DNA from: Streptomyces sp. NBC_00306 | GTDB lineage: Bacteria; Actinomycetota; Actinomycetes; Streptomycetales; Streptomycetaceae | Length of the DNA stretch: 64,000 bases | Direction of reading: 5' to 3' | Assembly: GCF_036169555.1 (NCBI RefSeq) | Contig: NZ_CP108032.1 | Coordinates: 1,426,001-1,490,000, forward strand | Part shown: positions 1-9,626 of the stretch, piece by piece | Layout of the letters: each line of letters opens with the position of its first letter | Position numbering within the stretch: the first letter of the stretch is position 1 | Program-made: the position numbers and the translations under genes | The notes under the pieces: model-generated | What the model was told of the DNA's origin: nothing | What the model saw: only the letters and a program-made list of their open reading frames with translations | Databases searched by the model: none

Positions 1-215
1 GCGAGCTCCCAGCCCCAGGTGTCGGTGATGAACCGGTGCCGCCAGAGCATCAGCACCTCGTTGGCCGCGTTGACCGCCGTCGCCACGGCGACGGGCCTCA
101 GCCGTATCAGGAAGTGATCGAGATGCCGGCCGTCGGGGAGAACGACGTCGGCCAGGTTGACCCTGAACCAACGGTTCTCATACACAGTTTGTTCGCTTAA
201 GTTCGTCCACTGCAC
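1..215 (-). CDS. NUDIX hydrolase, N-terminal part (cut by window edge)
   Basis: This is the first 71 codons of a gene that runs off the left edge. The start is a GTG preceded by GGAAGGTGG. The visible protein contains YENRWFRVNLADV, the phrase DHFLIRLRPVA and LMLWRHRFITDTWGWELA. This matches the N-terminal beta-sheet of the ADP-ribose-pyrophosphatase-like NUDIX proteins common in Streptomyces, where GWELA leads directly into the NUDIX box. The NUDIX box (GX5EX7REUXEEXGU) itself lies outside the window, so catalytic competence cannot be judged. The gene follows the HTH/TPR regulator on the same strand with a 51-base gap, so the two may be co-transcribed. A hydrolase of nucleoside diphosphate derivatives is likely; the substrate is unknown. 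Confidence 0.75.
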   Translation of the reverse strand, partial: MQWTNLSEQTVYENRWFRVNLADVVLPDGRHLDHFLIRLRPVAVATAVNAANEVLMLWRHRFITDTWGWEL

Positions 216-266
216 TTTTCTGCCACCTTCCGACAAGTAGATGGCAATATCGCAGCAGGAGCTCGG

Positions 267-1607
267 TCAGAGGGGAACGCGCAGCGCCCCGTCGATGAGT
301 TCGGCGGCCTCGTCGGCGTTGGCGCATCCGCTCAGCACGAGATGCTCCCGCACCACGCGCAACCGGTCCCGCAGCCGCTGCGACTCCATGCCCCGAGCCC
401 GCTCCGCCATCTCCACCGCGGTACGGGCCGCGCGGTCGACCTCGCCCTGGCGCAGCTCGATCTGACAGAGCATGGCGAGCCGGTGCACCCGGCCGCGGTC
501 GTGCGCGGGCGTGTCGACGGCGGCCGTGGCGTGCTCACGGGCCGCCTGGAGGTCACCGAGGCTGAGCAGGGCCTCGGCCACCTGGACGTTGACCAGTCCG
601 GGCTGCACATAGCCGGTCTCGTCGGGCTCGTGCCCCGGATGAATGCGCCCGGCCTCCAGCTCGGCGCGCCGTATGCAGCGAAGAGCACTGCTTCCGTCTC
701 CGAGGTGCGCATACGCCTTGGCCTGCATCGCGTACAGATCGGCTGCCAGGGCGGGCGTGATCCGGTCACCGGCGGACCGCAGTGCCGCCTCCGCGAAGGC
801 CACCGCCTGCCGGTGCTCGGCCATGAACAGCGACTGGTTGACCAGCAGCGCTATCACGTACGCGCCAAGTCCCCTGTCCCCACTGGCCTTTGCCAGGCGC
901 AGGGCCTGGTGGAAGTAGCGCTGCGCGAGACCGTGGGCGTCCGAGTCGTAGGCACAGATTCCGGCGACCGCCACCAGACCGCCCGTCGCACGGTGCAACT
1001 GACGGCCGAGGGCGTCGCTGTAGCCGCCGCGCAGCAGCGGCGCGGTCTCGGCGTTGAGGAATCCGACGATGCGGGCGCGGGTCGCGATGCCGCCCGCCCT
1101 GCGGTACATCAGCTCGTAGTGCGCGCGGGCGGCGCGCAGCATCGTGATGTCGGCCATGCTCACGCGCGTCTGCCCGGAGCGGGACACGTCCGCGTCCTCG
1201 GGAGGGTTCTCCCACTCCCACACCGGCATCACGGCGGGTGTGCCGGTGACCGCCGGGGCCTCGATGATGTGTCGCCGCTGCTGCTCGTCGCAGCGCCACA
1301 GGGCGGTGGCCCGCTCCACGAAGCCGGACAGCGGCGAGCCGGGGGGCATGACCGAGTCCCCGTTGACGCCGAGACCGATGTCGCCGAGCGTGATGGCGCG
1401 GTGCAGCCGGCCGGCGAGCACCTCACAGATCAGGTCGGGAACCTGGCCGCGCGGGCGCTGTCCCTTCAACCACCGTGCCACGGCCGTGTGTTCGTACCGG
1501 AGCGAGAGACCCCGGGCGCGGCCGGCCTGGTTCACATGTGCGGCGAGGCCGGCGTGGGAGATGCCCGCCTCGTCGAGCAGGGCGTCGAGCAGGGTGTTGG
1601 GCTGCAT
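267..1607 (-). CDS. HTH/TPR transcriptional regulator, NsdA-like
   Basis: A 446-residue cytoplasmic protein. Residues 1-70 look like a divergent helix-turn-helix with the phrase YEHTAVARWLKGQRPRGQVP, as in the NsdA/NsdB-type Streptomyces proteins that repress differentiation and antibiotic production. Residues about 150-440 are Ala/Leu-rich helical repeats (e.g. AQRYFHQALRLAKASGD, LRCIRRAELEAGR) typical of TPRs. The start is an ATG about 10 bases after CGGAGGGGC. It stands alone downstream of pheST, separated by about 450 bases and a strong terminator, and runs toward the NUDIX gene. The family assignment rests on overall layout and the N-terminal motif. A specific role as a developmental repressor is inference. 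Confidence 0.6.
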   Translation of the reverse strand: MQPNTLLDALLDEAGISHAGLAAHVNQAGRARGLSLRYEHTAVARWLKGQRPRGQVPDLICEVLAGRLHRAITLGDIGLGVNGDSVMPPGSPLSGFVERATALWRCDEQQRRHIIEAPAVTGTPAVMPVWEWENPPEDADVSRSGQTRVSMADITMLRAARAHYELMYRRAGGIATRARIVGFLNAETAPLLRGGYSDALGRQLHRATGGLVAVAGICAYDSDAHGLAQRYFHQALRLAKASGDRGLGAYVIALLVNQSLFMAEHRQAVAFAEAALRSAGDRITPALAADLYAMQAKAYAHLGDGSSALRCIRRAELEAGRIHPGHEPDETGYVQPGLVNVQVAEALLSLGDLQAAREHATAAVDTPAHDRGRVHRLAMLCQIELRQGEVDRAARTAVEMAERARGMESQRLRDRLRVVREHLVLSGCANADEAAELIDGALRVPL

Positions 1608-1953
1608 GAGGCCCCTCCGTTGGCTCGGTGCGCCCAGCCTAGTAGAGGACGATTCGCACGGGGTGTGAACGGAGTGCCCCGATCTGTGCCACGCGCGCTC
1701 TGCCGCCGTACGGTTCGCGCCGGTTGACTGAAATGCCTCTCATGGAGGCGGCCGGACCGCCGGCTCCCCCTCGTACAGTGCGGCGGTCCTCGTTCGCGTC
1801 GTCTGCCCTGCTGATCTGCCCGACACTCCGCGGCAGGGCGGGCGGCGCCGGCCGCACGGCAATCCCTTGGTTGCCTTTCGCTGCACTGGTTGCAGAAGGC
1901 GAGCGATTGGAGGATTCCGGCCCGGGTACGGCGCCTGCACGGCGTACCCATGA
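1608..1953. other. Gene-free gap upstream of the HTH/TPR regulator
   Basis: Between the regulator start and the pheT terminator lie about 350 bases with no convincing gene. Short open frames exist on both strands, but they lack ribosome-binding sites and have shadow-like composition. The stretch presumably holds the promoter of the regulator; I cannot identify its -10/-35 elements with confidence. Confidence 0.5.
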
Positions 1954-1993
1954 CAACACCGGCGAGGCAGGTTCCCCAGCCTCGCCGGTGTTG
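1954..1993 (-). terminator. Terminator hairpin after pheT
   Basis: A perfect 15-bp inverted repeat (CAACACCGGCGAGGC and its complement at 1979-1993) with a 10-base loop starts 63 bases beyond the pheT stop codon. There is no long U-tract, which is usual in Streptomyces. Confidence 0.75.
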
Positions 1994-2056
1994 GCGTTCT
2001 CTCACGGTTTCCCGCGGTTGTCGTGCCGGCGTCCGGGGCGGGCCCCGGTACGCGCG

Positions 2057-4585
2057 TCAGGCTCCGCGCAGGACCGCTCCCGTACGCTCCGACGCGAGAG
2101 CCACCGCCGCGTCACGCGCGGCCGATGCCTCCTCGACCGTCAGCGTCCGGTCGGGCGCACGGAACTTCAGCGCGTACGCCAGCGACTTCTTGCCCTCACC
2201 GATCTGCTCGCCGGTGAAGACGTCGAACAGCCGGATGGACTCCAGCAGTTCGCCCGCGCCGTCGGTCAGCGCCTTCTCCACCTCGGCGGCCGGGACCTGC
2301 CCGTCCACGACCAGGGCGACGTCCTGGGTCGCGACCGGGAAGGTGGCGATCCGCGGAGCCGGTACCGTGCCCGCGGACGCCTGCTCGACCAGGTCCAGGT
2401 CGAGCTCCATGGCGCAGGTGCGGGCGGGCAGTCCGAGTGCCTTGAGGACACGCGGGTGCAGCTCGCCGGCGTGGCCCGCGATGTGCTCCTCGCCGTCCAC
2501 CACCACGACCAGCTCGGCGCAGCGGCCCGGGTGCCACGGGCCGTACTGCCCCTGGCGCACGGTCAGTTCGGTCCTTGCCTCGGCGGCGATGGACCGGGCG
2601 GCCTCGACCGCGTCGGCCCACTCGGCCGGACGGCCCTTGCCCCACCAGCCGGCCTGCTCGCGGGCGCCCGCGAGGACGACCGCCGCGTGCCGCGGCTGTG
2701 CGGGCAGCACGGCGTCCAGCTCGGCGATCTCCTCGTCGGTGGGCCTGCGGTCCACCGGCAGCCGCAGCGCGACACCCGGCGTCCGACCGGCCTGGAAGAC
2801 CAGTCCGGTCTCGAAGAGCGCGAGGTCGTGGCTGCCGCGCCCGTCGTTGCGGCGCAGCGCGCCGAGCAGCCCGGGCAGCAGCGTCGAGCGCAGCGCGGGC
2901 TCCTCGTCGGAGAGCGGGTTGACGAGCTTGACCAGGCGCCGCTTCGGGTCGTCCGCCGCGAGACCGAGCTGGTCGAGGACCTGCTCCCCGATGAACGGGT
3001 AGTTCAGCGCCTCGACATAGCCGGCGCCGGCCAGCGCACGGCCGAGGCGGCGGTGCAGCCGCTGGCGCTCGGTGAGCCCGCGTCCCGGCGGCGGCTTGGG
3101 CAGCGTCGAGGGCAGGTTCTCGTAGCCCTCCAGCCGGATGACCTCTTCGGCGAGGTCGTTGGGCGCGGCGAGGTCGGGCCGCCACGAGGGGACGGTGACG
3201 ACGAGCTCGTCCTGGCCGTAGACGTCGCAGCCGACCTCCTGGAGGCGCCGGACGACGGTCTCGCGGCCGTAGTCGACGCCCGCCACCTGGTCGGGGTGGT
3301 CGGCGCGCATGGTGACCGTACGCGGGGCGGACGGCGCGACGACGTGGGTGACACCGGCCTCCGCGGTCCCGCCGGCGAGCAGCACCAGCAGGTCGACGGT
3401 GCGCTGCGCGGCGGCCGCGCCGGCCTCCGGGTCGACCCCGCGCTCGAAGCGCCGGGACGCCTCGGACGCCAGCTTGTGCCGCCGGGCGGTACGGGCGATG
3501 GAGATCGCGTCGAAGTGCGCGGCCTCGATGACGACCTCGGTCGTGCCCTTGACCTCGCCCGTCTCCGGGTGGGTCTCCGCGTCCGCGATCTCGGTGTTGG
3601 CTCCGCCCATCACGCCGGCGAGACCGATGGGTCCGCGGCTGTCCGTGATGACGAGGTCGCCCGCGTCGAGGACACGCTTCACCCCGTCGAGGGTGGTGAG
3701 CTTCTCGCCGGCCTCGGCCCGGCGCACGCCGATCGGCCCGTCGAGACGGGTGCGGTCGTACGCGTGCAGCGGCTGGCCGAGCTCCAGCATCACGTAGTTG
3801 GTGATGTCGACGGCGAGCGAGATCGGGCGCATGCCCGCCTTCTGGAGGCGGCGCTGGAGCCAGATCGGCGACCGGGCCTCGGGGTCGAGCCCGACGACGG
3901 TGCGCGCCGTGAAGCGGTCGCAGCCGACGGGGTCGGAGACGTTGACCGGGTAGCCGTAGGCGTTCGGCCCGGGGACGTCCAGGAGGGCCGGGTCGCGCAG
4001 CGGCAGGCCGTACGCGGTAGCGGTCTCACGGGCGACGCCGCGCAGGGACAGGGCGTAGCCGCGGTCGGGCGTGACGGCGATGTCGAGGACCTCGTCGAAC
4101 AGCTCGAGCAGCTCGGTGGCGTCGATGCCGGCCTCGTACTCGGGCGGCAGCACGATGATGCCCTTGGTGCCGTCGTCGCCCATGTCCAGCTCGCTGCTGG
4201 AGCAGATCATGCCGCGGGACATCCGGCCGTACGTCTTGCGCTCGGCGATCTGGAAGTCGCCGGGCAGGACGGCGCCGGGCAGGGCCACGACGACCTTGTC
4301 GCCGACGGCGAAGTTCCGGGCGCCGCAGATGATCTCCTGCGGCTCGCCCGTGCCATTCGCCTGGCCGACGTCGACCGTGCAGTGACGGATCGGCTTCTTG
4401 AACTCGGTCAGTTCCTCGATGGTCAGGACGCGGCCGACCACCAGCGGGCCCTTGAGCCCGGCGCCCAGCTGCTCGACGGTCTCGACCTCGAGGCCGGCGG
4501 CGACAAGCCTGGTCTGTACGTCACGGCCGGTCTCCGTCGCCGGCAGGTCGACGTACTCCCGCAGCCATGAAAGCGGGACCCGCAT
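2057..4585 (-). CDS. pheT: Phenylalanine-tRNA ligase beta subunit
   Basis: An 842-residue beta subunit of the alpha2-beta2 enzyme that charges tRNA-Phe in the cytoplasm. The N-terminal region (about 40-150) is the tRNA-binding OB domain. The middle carries the B3/B4 editing region and B5 domain ([23 protein letters not shown]), followed by the catalytic-like core. The last 95 residues form the FDX-ACB anticodon-binding domain ([12 protein letters not shown] ... [12 protein letters not shown]). Length is normal for actinobacteria. The ATG overlaps the pheS stop codon by one base (TGATG), indicating translational coupling and equimolar synthesis with pheS. A strong hairpin follows the gene. Confidence 0.98.
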   Translation of the reverse strand: MRVPLSWLREYVDLPATETGRDVQTRLVAAGLEVETVEQLGAGLKGPLVVGRVLTIEELTEFKKPIRHCTVDVGQANGTGEPQEIICGARNFAVGDKVVVALPGAVLPGDFQIAERKTYGRMSRGMICSSSELDMGDDGTKGIIVLPPEYEAGIDATELLELFDEVLDIAVTPDRGYALSLRGVARETATAYGLPLRDPALLDVPGPNAYGYPVNVSDPVGCDRFTARTVVGLDPEARSPIWLQRRLQKAGMRPISLAVDITNYVMLELGQPLHAYDRTRLDGPIGVRRAEAGEKLTTLDGVKRVLDAGDLVITDSRGPIGLAGVMGGANTEIADAETHPETGEVKGTTEVVIEAAHFDAISIARTARRHKLASEASRRFERGVDPEAGAAAAQRTVDLLVLLAGGTAEAGVTHVVAPSAPRTVTMRADHPDQVAGVDYGRETVVRRLQEVGCDVYGQDELVVTVPSWRPDLAAPNDLAEEVIRLEGYENLPSTLPKPPPGRGLTERQRLHRRLGRALAGAGYVEALNYPFIGEQVLDQLGLAADDPKRRLVKLVNPLSDEEPALRSTLLPGLLGALRRNDGRGSHDLALFETGLVFQAGRTPGVALRLPVDRRPTDEEIAELDAVLPAQPRHAAVVLAGAREQAGWWGKGRPAEWADAVEAARSIAAEARTELTVRQGQYGPWHPGRCAELVVVVDGEEHIAGHAGELHPRVLKALGLPARTCAMELDLDLVEQASAGTVPAPRIATFPVATQDVALVVDGQVPAAEVEKALTDGAGELLESIRLFDVFTGEQIGEGKKSLAYALKFRAPDRTLTVEEASAARDAAVALASERTGAVLRGA

Positions 4586-5712
4586 CAGATCTCCATCCCG
4601 AACGGCCGGGTGAACCGGACGTCACCCTCGACCATGTCTCGCATGTCTTCGACGTTGTGGCGGAACATCAGCATTCGTTCGATGCCGAACCCGAAGGCGA
4701 ATCCGCTGTACTTCTCCGGGTCCACGCCGCAGGCGACGAGCACCTTCGGGTTGACCATTCCGCAGCCGCCGAGCTCGATCCAGCCCTCGCTGGAGCAGGT
4801 GCGGCAGGGCCGGTCGGGGTTGCCGACGGACTCGCCCCGGCACACATAGCAGAGCATGTCCATCTCGGCGGACGGCTCGGTGAAGGGGAAGTAGTTCGGG
4901 CGCAGCCGGGTCTTCATGCCGGCGCCGAAGAGCGCCTGGACCATGTGGTCCAGGGTGCCCTTGAGGTCGGCCATGGTCAGACCCTCGTCGACGGCCAGCA
5001 GCTCGATCTGGTGGAAGACGGGGGTGTGGGTGGCGTCCAGCTCGTCGGTGCGGAACACACGGCCGGGGCAGACCACGTAGACCGGCGGCTCCCGGTCGAG
5101 CAGGGAGCGGGCCTGGACCGGGGAGGTGTGCGTACGCAGCACGACGCCGGACTCGTCGCCTTCGGTGCCCGCGGGCCCCTGGACGAAGAAGGTGTCCTGC
5201 ATCTGCCGCGCCGGGTGGTCCGGCGTGAAGTTCAGGGCGTCGAAGTTGAACCACTCCGCCTCGGCCTCCGGGCCCTCCGCGACCTCGTACCCCATGGAGA
5301 CGAAGACGTCCGCGACGCGCTCCATGAGCGTGGTGAGCGGGTGGCGGGCGCCGGCCGGGATCCGGTCGTACGGCAGCGTGACGTCCACCGCCTCCTCGAC
5401 CAGCACGCGGGTGTCGCGCTCGGCCTCCAGCTCGCCCTGACGGGCGGCGAGCGCCTTGTTCACGACGCCGCGTGCCTGGCCGACACGCTTGCCCGCCTCG
5501 GCCTTCGCCTGCGGGGGCAGCGCGCCGATCTCACGGTTGGCGAGCGCGAGCGGCGAGGTGCCGCCGGTGTGCGCGACCTTCGCGTGGGCGAGCGCGTCGA
5601 GGTCGCCGGCGGCCGCGAAGGCGGCGAGCGCCTCGTCCCGCATGCGCTCGATCTCTTCCGGTTTCAGTGCCTCGACCTCGACAGGGTCGTACGACTTGTT
5701 CGGTGCCGACAT
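4585..5712 (-). CDS. pheS: Phenylalanine-tRNA ligase alpha subunit
   Basis: A 375-residue class II aminoacyl-tRNA synthetase subunit that contains the active site. The N-terminal about 90 residues form the coiled-coil tRNA-binding arm. Class II motif 2 is visible around [18 protein letters not shown], and motif 3 around [11 protein letters not shown] near the C-terminus. A cysteine pair region (CYVCRGESV ... CRTCSSEGW) lies between them, typical of actinobacterial PheS. It is the first gene of a two-gene operon with pheT. No leader peptide rich in Phe codons and no T-box is evident in the 114 bases upstream, so regulation is not obvious from the sequence. Confidence 0.98.
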   Translation of the reverse strand: MSAPNKSYDPVEVEALKPEEIERMRDEALAAFAAAGDLDALAHAKVAHTGGTSPLALANREIGALPPQAKAEAGKRVGQARGVVNKALAARQGELEAERDTRVLVEEAVDVTLPYDRIPAGARHPLTTLMERVADVFVSMGYEVAEGPEAEAEWFNFDALNFTPDHPARQMQDTFFVQGPAGTEGDESGVVLRTHTSPVQARSLLDREPPVYVVCPGRVFRTDELDATHTPVFHQIELLAVDEGLTMADLKGTLDHMVQALFGAGMKTRLRPNYFPFTEPSAEMDMLCYVCRGESVGNPDRPCRTCSSEGWIELGGCGMVNPKVLVACGVDPEKYSGFAFGFGIERMLMFRHNVEDMRDMVEGDVRFTRPFGMEI

Positions 5713-5769
5713 CTCTTCCCGTGCTTCCGATTGGCTGATGGCGCGGCCTTGCTCGACGAATGAGGACGC

Positions 5770-5810
5770 AAAGGTGCCAAAAGCCGAGTCTAAAGGTCGC
5801 TTGGACGCTG
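5770..5810 (-). promoter_or_regulatory. Possible pheST promoter
   Basis: On the minus strand, TTCGCA is followed 16 bases later by TAGACT within the short gap between the histidine kinase stop and pheS. This resembles a weak housekeeping sigma (HrdB) promoter. The call rests only on hexamer similarity and position. Confidence 0.25.
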
Positions 5811-5826
5811 CGAAGCCCGTGGGCGC

Positions 5827-6948
5827 CTACGCCAGATAGGCAGGGGCGCCGACGGGCAGAATAAATCGGAACTCGGCGCCGCCGCCGGGACCGCGGCCCA
5901 CCGTGATCGTGCCGCCGTGCGCCTCGACGATGCCCTTGACGATGTAGAGGCCCAGCCCCGTCCCACCGCGCTTGCTCCCCCGCCAGAAGCGGGTGAAGAC
6001 ACGGCCCATCGACTCCTCGGGGATGCCGGGGCCTTCGTCGCTCACGGTGACGGCCGTTCCCTTCTCGTCGTCCTTCGCCGATGCCGGCGCCACCTCGATG
6101 GTGACGGTTCCGGCGCCGTGGCGCACCGCGTTTTCGAGCAGGTTGCCGAGCACCTGGTCGATCTTGTCGGGGTCCGCCCACAGATCGGGAAGATCATGGC
6201 GGATGCGCAGCAGGAACCGGTCGGCGCGCTGGCCGCTGGCTATGTGGGCCTGGACGTGGCGGCCGACGGCCGCGGACATGTCGACGGGCTGGCGGCGCAC
6301 CTCGAGGCGTCCCGAGTCGATACGGGAGATGTCGAGCAGTTCGGCGATGAGACGGGTGACCCGGTTGGCGTCGGCGTCGACGGTCTCCAGCATCAGCCGC
6401 TTCTGGTCGTCGGTGAAGCGTTCCCACTTGGCCAGCAGGGTCGCCGTGAAGCCCTTGACGGAGGTGAGCGGGGAGCGCAGTTCGTGGGCGACGGTGGCGA
6501 TCAGCTCGGCGTGGCTGCGTTCGGTGCGGCGGCGGGCCTCGGTGCCGCGCAGGCTGACGACGAGCCGGCGTATCGGCCCGGTGGGGCGCTCGCGGACGTA
6601 CCGGGCGGAGACCAGTACCTCACGGCCGCCCGGCAGCAGGAGGTTGCGCTCGGGCTGGCCGACCCGGGTGGCGAGTCCGCCGTACGGATCGGTCAGGGTC
6701 CACCAGCGGCGGCCCTTGAGGTCCTCCAGCGGGAGCGCCTGCTCCAGGGGGTGCCCGAGGGCGTCGCGCCGGGCCACGGCGGTGATCCTGACGGCGGCGT
6801 CGTTGAAGCAGATCACCCGGCCCGTCTCGTCGGCCACGACCAGTCCGTCGGCGAGATCGTCGGGGTCGATGCCGAACCACCCGGGTCCGTCGGAAGGACC
6901 CCGCAGAGCCCCGTGCGTCTCCGCGGGCCCGCTCGTCCCGACAGCCAT
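5827..6948 (-). CDS. PAS-domain sensor histidine kinase
   Basis: A soluble-looking 373-residue sensor kinase without transmembrane segments. Residues about 25-130 form a PAS-like sensor (LADGLVVADETGRVICFND). The H-box is ATVAHELRSPLTSVKG with the phospho-acceptor His155. The N-box DQVLGNLLENAVRHG, G1 box SDEGPGIP and G2 box GTGLGLYIVKGI complete the HATPase domain. I chose the ATG at 6948, which follows GGGGTACGGGGAT. A longer upstream frame exists but has low-complexity composition. No response regulator is encoded next to it, so it is an orphan kinase in this window. It lies between trmH-like and pheS genes on the same strand; signal and partner are unknown. Confidence 0.88.
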   Translation of the reverse strand: MAVGTSGPAETHGALRGPSDGPGWFGIDPDDLADGLVVADETGRVICFNDAAVRITAVARRDALGHPLEQALPLEDLKGRRWWTLTDPYGGLATRVGQPERNLLLPGGREVLVSARYVRERPTGPIRRLVVSLRGTEARRRTERSHAELIATVAHELRSPLTSVKGFTATLLAKWERFTDDQKRLMLETVDADANRVTRLIAELLDISRIDSGRLEVRRQPVDMSAAVGRHVQAHIASGQRADRFLLRIRHDLPDLWADPDKIDQVLGNLLENAVRHGAGTVTIEVAPASAKDDEKGTAVTVSDEGPGIPEESMGRVFTRFWRGSKRGGTGLGLYIVKGIVEAHGGTITVGRGPGGGAEFRFILPVGAPAYLA

Positions 6949-7048
6949 ATCCCCGTACCCCACCTCTCCGCCGGCGCAGTGGGTCCCCGAGCCCGTCACC
7001 CTACTAGCTGAAGGTGACGGAGCGGACCCCCTGAGCGAGTACCGCCGG

Positions 7049-7888
7049 TCAGCGGGTACTGCCCGCGCGCTGGGCACGCGCCGAGGCATAGAGACATACG
7101 GCCGCGGCGGTCGCCAGGTTCAGGCTCTCGGCCTTTCCGTGGATGGGCACCCGGACGACCGCGTCGGCGAGCGCGCGGGTCTCCTCGGGCAGCCCCCAGG
7201 CCTCGTTGCCGAAGATCCAGGCGGTGGGTCCGCCCATGGTGCCGGCGTCGAGTTCGTGGTCCAGGTCGTCCTCGCCGGCGCCGTCGGCCGCGAGGACCCG
7301 TACGCCCGCGTCCCTGAGTCCCTGGACGGCCCGCTCGACCGGAACGCCGGTCGCCACGGGCAGATGGAAGTGGGATCCGACGGACGCGCGGACGGCCTTG
7401 GGGTTGTAGAGGTCGACGGAGGCGTCGGTGAGGACGACGGCGTCGGCACCGGCGGCGTCCGCGCAGCGCAGGACGGTGCCGGCGTTCCCGGGGTCGCGCA
7501 CATGGGCGAGGACCGCGACCAGGCGGGGCCGCGCGGCGAGGACGGCCTCGAACGGCGAGTCCAGGAAGCGGCAGACACCGACGAGCCCCTGCGGGGTGAC
7601 GGTGGTCGAGATGTCGGCGATCACCGACTCGTCGGCGAGGTGCACCCGGGCTCCGGCGTCGCGTGCCGCGCCGATGATCTCGGCGTACCGCTCGGCCGCG
7701 TCGAGGGTGGTGAACAGCTCGACGAGGGTGGGCTCCCCGTCCGTGCGGTGCGCGGCCGCCTCGCGTACGGCCTGCGGTCCCTCGGCGAGGAACAGCCGCT
7801 CCTTGCCGCGGAAGTTCCGCTTCGCCAGCCGCCGGGCGGCGGCGACGCGCGTCGAACGCGGGGAGATCAACTCGGGGGCGGCTGCCAT
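7049..7888 (-). CDS. SpoU/TrmH-family RNA 2'-O-ribose methyltransferase
   Basis: A 279-residue SPOUT-class methyltransferase. The N-terminal substrate-binding domain (residues 1-100, including KRNFRGKERLFLAEGPQAV) resembles the L30e-like domain of rRNA ribose methylases. The knotted C-terminal domain shows RDPGNAGTVLRCADAAGADAVVL, the NPKAVRASVGSHFHLP segment and IFGNEAWGLPEE, the three SPOUT motifs that bind S-adenosylmethionine. It lies immediately downstream of the rplT operon, separated by a terminator, so it likely has its own promoter. The probable substrate is 23S rRNA or tRNA; the modified nucleotide cannot be told from sequence. Confidence 0.9.
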   Translation of the reverse strand: MAAAPELISPRSTRVAAARRLAKRNFRGKERLFLAEGPQAVREAAAHRTDGEPTLVELFTTLDAAERYAEIIGAARDAGARVHLADESVIADISTTVTPQGLVGVCRFLDSPFEAVLAARPRLVAVLAHVRDPGNAGTVLRCADAAGADAVVLTDASVDLYNPKAVRASVGSHFHLPVATGVPVERAVQGLRDAGVRVLAADGAGEDDLDHELDAGTMGGPTAWIFGNEAWGLPEETRALADAVVRVPIHGKAESLNLATAAAVCLYASARAQRAGSTR

Positions 7889-7942
7889 TAACTCACCTTC
7901 GGGTGCGCGGGAGGGCGGTACGGACGGCGGGCCGGACGCACA

Positions 7943-7974
7943 CGGACCCGCAGGCCACAGGGCCTGCGGGTCCG
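7943..7974 (-). terminator. Terminator hairpin after rplT
   Basis: A perfect 14-bp stem (7943-7956 pairing with 7961-7974) and a 4-base ACAG loop begin 25 bases after the rplT stop. It closes the infC-rpmI-rplT operon before the methyltransferase gene. Confidence 0.85.
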
Positions 7975-7998
7975 GTCACATCCGGTACGACGCGCCGG

Positions 7999-8385
7999 TC
8001 AGGCGGCAGCCTTCGGGGCGTTGACGTCGCTCGGGAGCGCCTTCTGGGCGACCTCGACGAGCGCGGCGAACGCGTTGGCGTCGTTGACCGCGAGCTCGGC
8101 CAGGATCTTGCGGTCCACCTCGATGTTGGCGGCCTTCAGACCCTGGATGAGGCGGTTGTACGTCATGCCGTTCTGGCGGGCAGCGGCGTTGATGCGCTGG
8201 ATCCACAGCTGACGGAAGTCGCCCTTGCGCTTCTTGCGGTCGTTGTAGTTGTAGACCAGGGAGTGGGTGACCTGCTCCTTGGCCTTGCGGTACAGGCGCG
8301 AACGCTGACCGCGGTAGCCGGAGGCCGCCTCGAGGATCGCCCGGCGCTTCTTGTGGGCGTTGACTGCCCGCTTGACGCGTGCCAC
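7999..8385 (-). CDS. rplT: 50S ribosomal protein L20
   Basis: A 128-residue L20 with the family signature [13 protein letters not shown] at the N-terminus and [17 protein letters not shown] in the middle. L20 binds 23S rRNA early in 50S assembly. In Bacillus and E. coli it also represses its own operon. It is the last gene of infC-rpmI-rplT, 112 bases after rpmI. The short alanine/proline C-terminal tail is an actinobacterial addition. The gap before it shows no obvious L20-leader pseudoknot, but I could not fold it. Confidence 0.98.
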   Translation of the reverse strand: MARVKRAVNAHKKRRAILEAASGYRGQRSRLYRKAKEQVTHSLVYNYNDRKKRKGDFRQLWIQRINAAARQNGMTYNRLIQGLKAANIEVDRKILAELAVNDANAFAALVEVAQKALPSDVNAPKAAA

Positions 8386-8497
8386 TTGTTAACTCCTTGT
8401 AGCGGGGCTGGGATTCACAGTTCGACTCATCCAGCCCGGAAACGAATTAGGTCCCGGTCTCGGCGTCCCGTCCCCGGTCACCCGGGGACGGAGGACG

Positions 8498-8692
8498 TCA
8501 CTTGCCGAGAAGCTTCTTGATCTTCTTGGCGTCGGCCGGAGCCATCTCCGCGTTGCCGGAGAGGCGACGCGTCAGCGTGGACGGCTTGTGCTCGAGCAGG
8601 TGGCGCTTGCCGGCGCGCTCACGGAGCACCTTGCCGGAGCCGGTGATCTTGAAGCGCTTCTTGGCACCGCTGTGCGTCTTGTTCTTCGGCAT
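8498..8692 (-). CDS. rpmI: 50S ribosomal protein L35
   Basis: A 64-residue basic protein with the L35 signature [18 protein letters not shown] and a C-terminal lysine-rich end ([10 protein letters not shown]). It sits between infC and rplT as in most bacteria. The length is exactly the family norm. The ATG follows a GAGGAGAA ribosome-binding site. Confidence 0.98.
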   Translation of the reverse strand: MPKNKTHSGAKKRFKITGSGKVLRERAGKRHLLEHKPSTLTRRLSGNAEMAPADAKKIKKLLGK

Positions 8693-8809
8693 CGCGCCGT
8701 TCTCTCCTCATCAGTGGCGCTCCCCCGGTGCGGACACCGGCGTGCGGGAGCGTCAGTCGTGGTTGCTGGTCCGAGCGAACCCGGGGCGCCTGGGTGGCGC
8801 CCCTGCGGG

Positions 8810-9454
8810 TCACGCCTCGGAAGGCGTCTCGGTGGGGCTCTCGGCCTCGGCCTCGGCCTCGGCAGGTGCGTCGGCCGGAGCCTTGGCGCTGCCGGCCTTG
8901 CGTGCGGCCTGGGCCTCACGCGCCTCGGCCATGGCCTCGGTCTTCTTCTTGTGCGGGCCGAGAACCATGATCATGTTCCGGCCGTCCTGCTTCGGGTTCG
9001 ACTCGATGAATCCGAGGTCCTCGACATCGGAAGCGAGACGCTGGAGCAGGCGGAAACCAAGCTCGGGTCGGGACTGCTCACGACCACGGAACATGATCGT
9101 GATCTTGACCTTGTCCCCCTGCTTGAGGAACCGGACGACGTGACCCTTCTTGGTGTCGTAGTCGTGCGGGTCGATCTTCGGCCGGAGCTTCATCTCCTTG
9201 ATGACCGTGTGCGCCTGGTTCTTGCGCGCCTCACGGGCCTTCATGGCCGACTCGTACTTGAACTTCCCGTAGTCCATGAGCTTGCACACGGGCGGACGGG
9301 CGGTCGCCGCGACCTCGACCAGGTCGAGGTCGTACTCCTGCGCAAGTTCAAGGGCCTTGGCAAGCGGAACAATCCCGACCTGCTCGCCGCTGGGACCGAC
9401 AAGTCGCACTTCGGGAACGCGAATCCGGTCGTTGATGCGGGGCTCGGCGCTGAT
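8810..9454 (-). CDS. infC: Translation initiation factor IF-3, probable ATC start
   Basis: IF-3 binds the 30S subunit and checks start-codon fidelity. The conserved protein begins [19 protein letters not shown], and the last 40 residues are an Ala/Glu/Pro-rich actinobacterial tail. The N-domain spans about 1-80 and the C-domain about 90-175 ([19 protein letters not shown]). No ATG, GTG or TTG lies at the conserved N-terminus. Instead ATC at 9454-9452 follows AGGAGG by 4 bases. IF-3 genes in other bacteria use AUU, AUC or AUA as an autoregulatory device, so I call 214 residues from this ATC. An upstream in-frame GTG (VWCYRGGSI...) would place the Shine-Dalgarno inside the gene. Confidence 0.93.
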   Translation of the reverse strand: MSAEPRINDRIRVPEVRLVGPSGEQVGIVPLAKALELAQEYDLDLVEVAATARPPVCKLMDYGKFKYESAMKAREARKNQAHTVIKEMKLRPKIDPHDYDTKKGHVVRFLKQGDKVKITIMFRGREQSRPELGFRLLQRLASDVEDLGFIESNPKQDGRNMIMVLGPHKKKTEAMAEAREAQAARKAGSAKAPADAPAEAEAEAESPTETPSEA

Positions 9455-9480
9455 GGATCCTCCTCGGTAGCACCACACGA

Positions 9481-9495
9481 CTGTCTGGCAGACAG
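9481..9495 (-). promoter_or_regulatory. Hairpin just upstream of the infC ribosome-binding site
   Basis: CTGTCTG-G-CAGACAG is a perfect 7-bp inverted repeat with a one-base centre, placed 15 bases before the AGGAGG of infC. Since a one-base loop is too tight for RNA, it may act as a protein-binding palindrome or as part of a larger leader fold. Confidence 0.4.
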
Positions 9496-9626
9496 CCGCG
9501 TAACGTCTGTTTTCAGTGAGACCAACCGCACCGGAACACGAAAAATGCCCCGGACGGGACACAGGCGGGAGCTCCTCGAATACCGGAACACCGCCGCGTC
9601 GACCGCGGGGCGTACATCGGGCGACT

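Noticed and set aside
1639..1959. Possible small gene in the gap between the HTH/TPR regulator and pheT
   Set aside because: No ribosome-binding site, no conserved motif and partial overlap with the pheT terminator; it looks like a random open frame.
1724..4570. A 948-codon open frame on the plus strand
   Set aside because: It lies antisense to pheT, is arginine/glycine/valine-rich with no recognisable motif, and pheT is unmistakable. Long shadow frames are expected at this GC content.
5713..5826. T-box or Phe-codon leader attenuator upstream of pheS
   Set aside because: The gap is only 114 bases, part of which is promoter. It shows no T-box core and no short frame rich in Phe codons.
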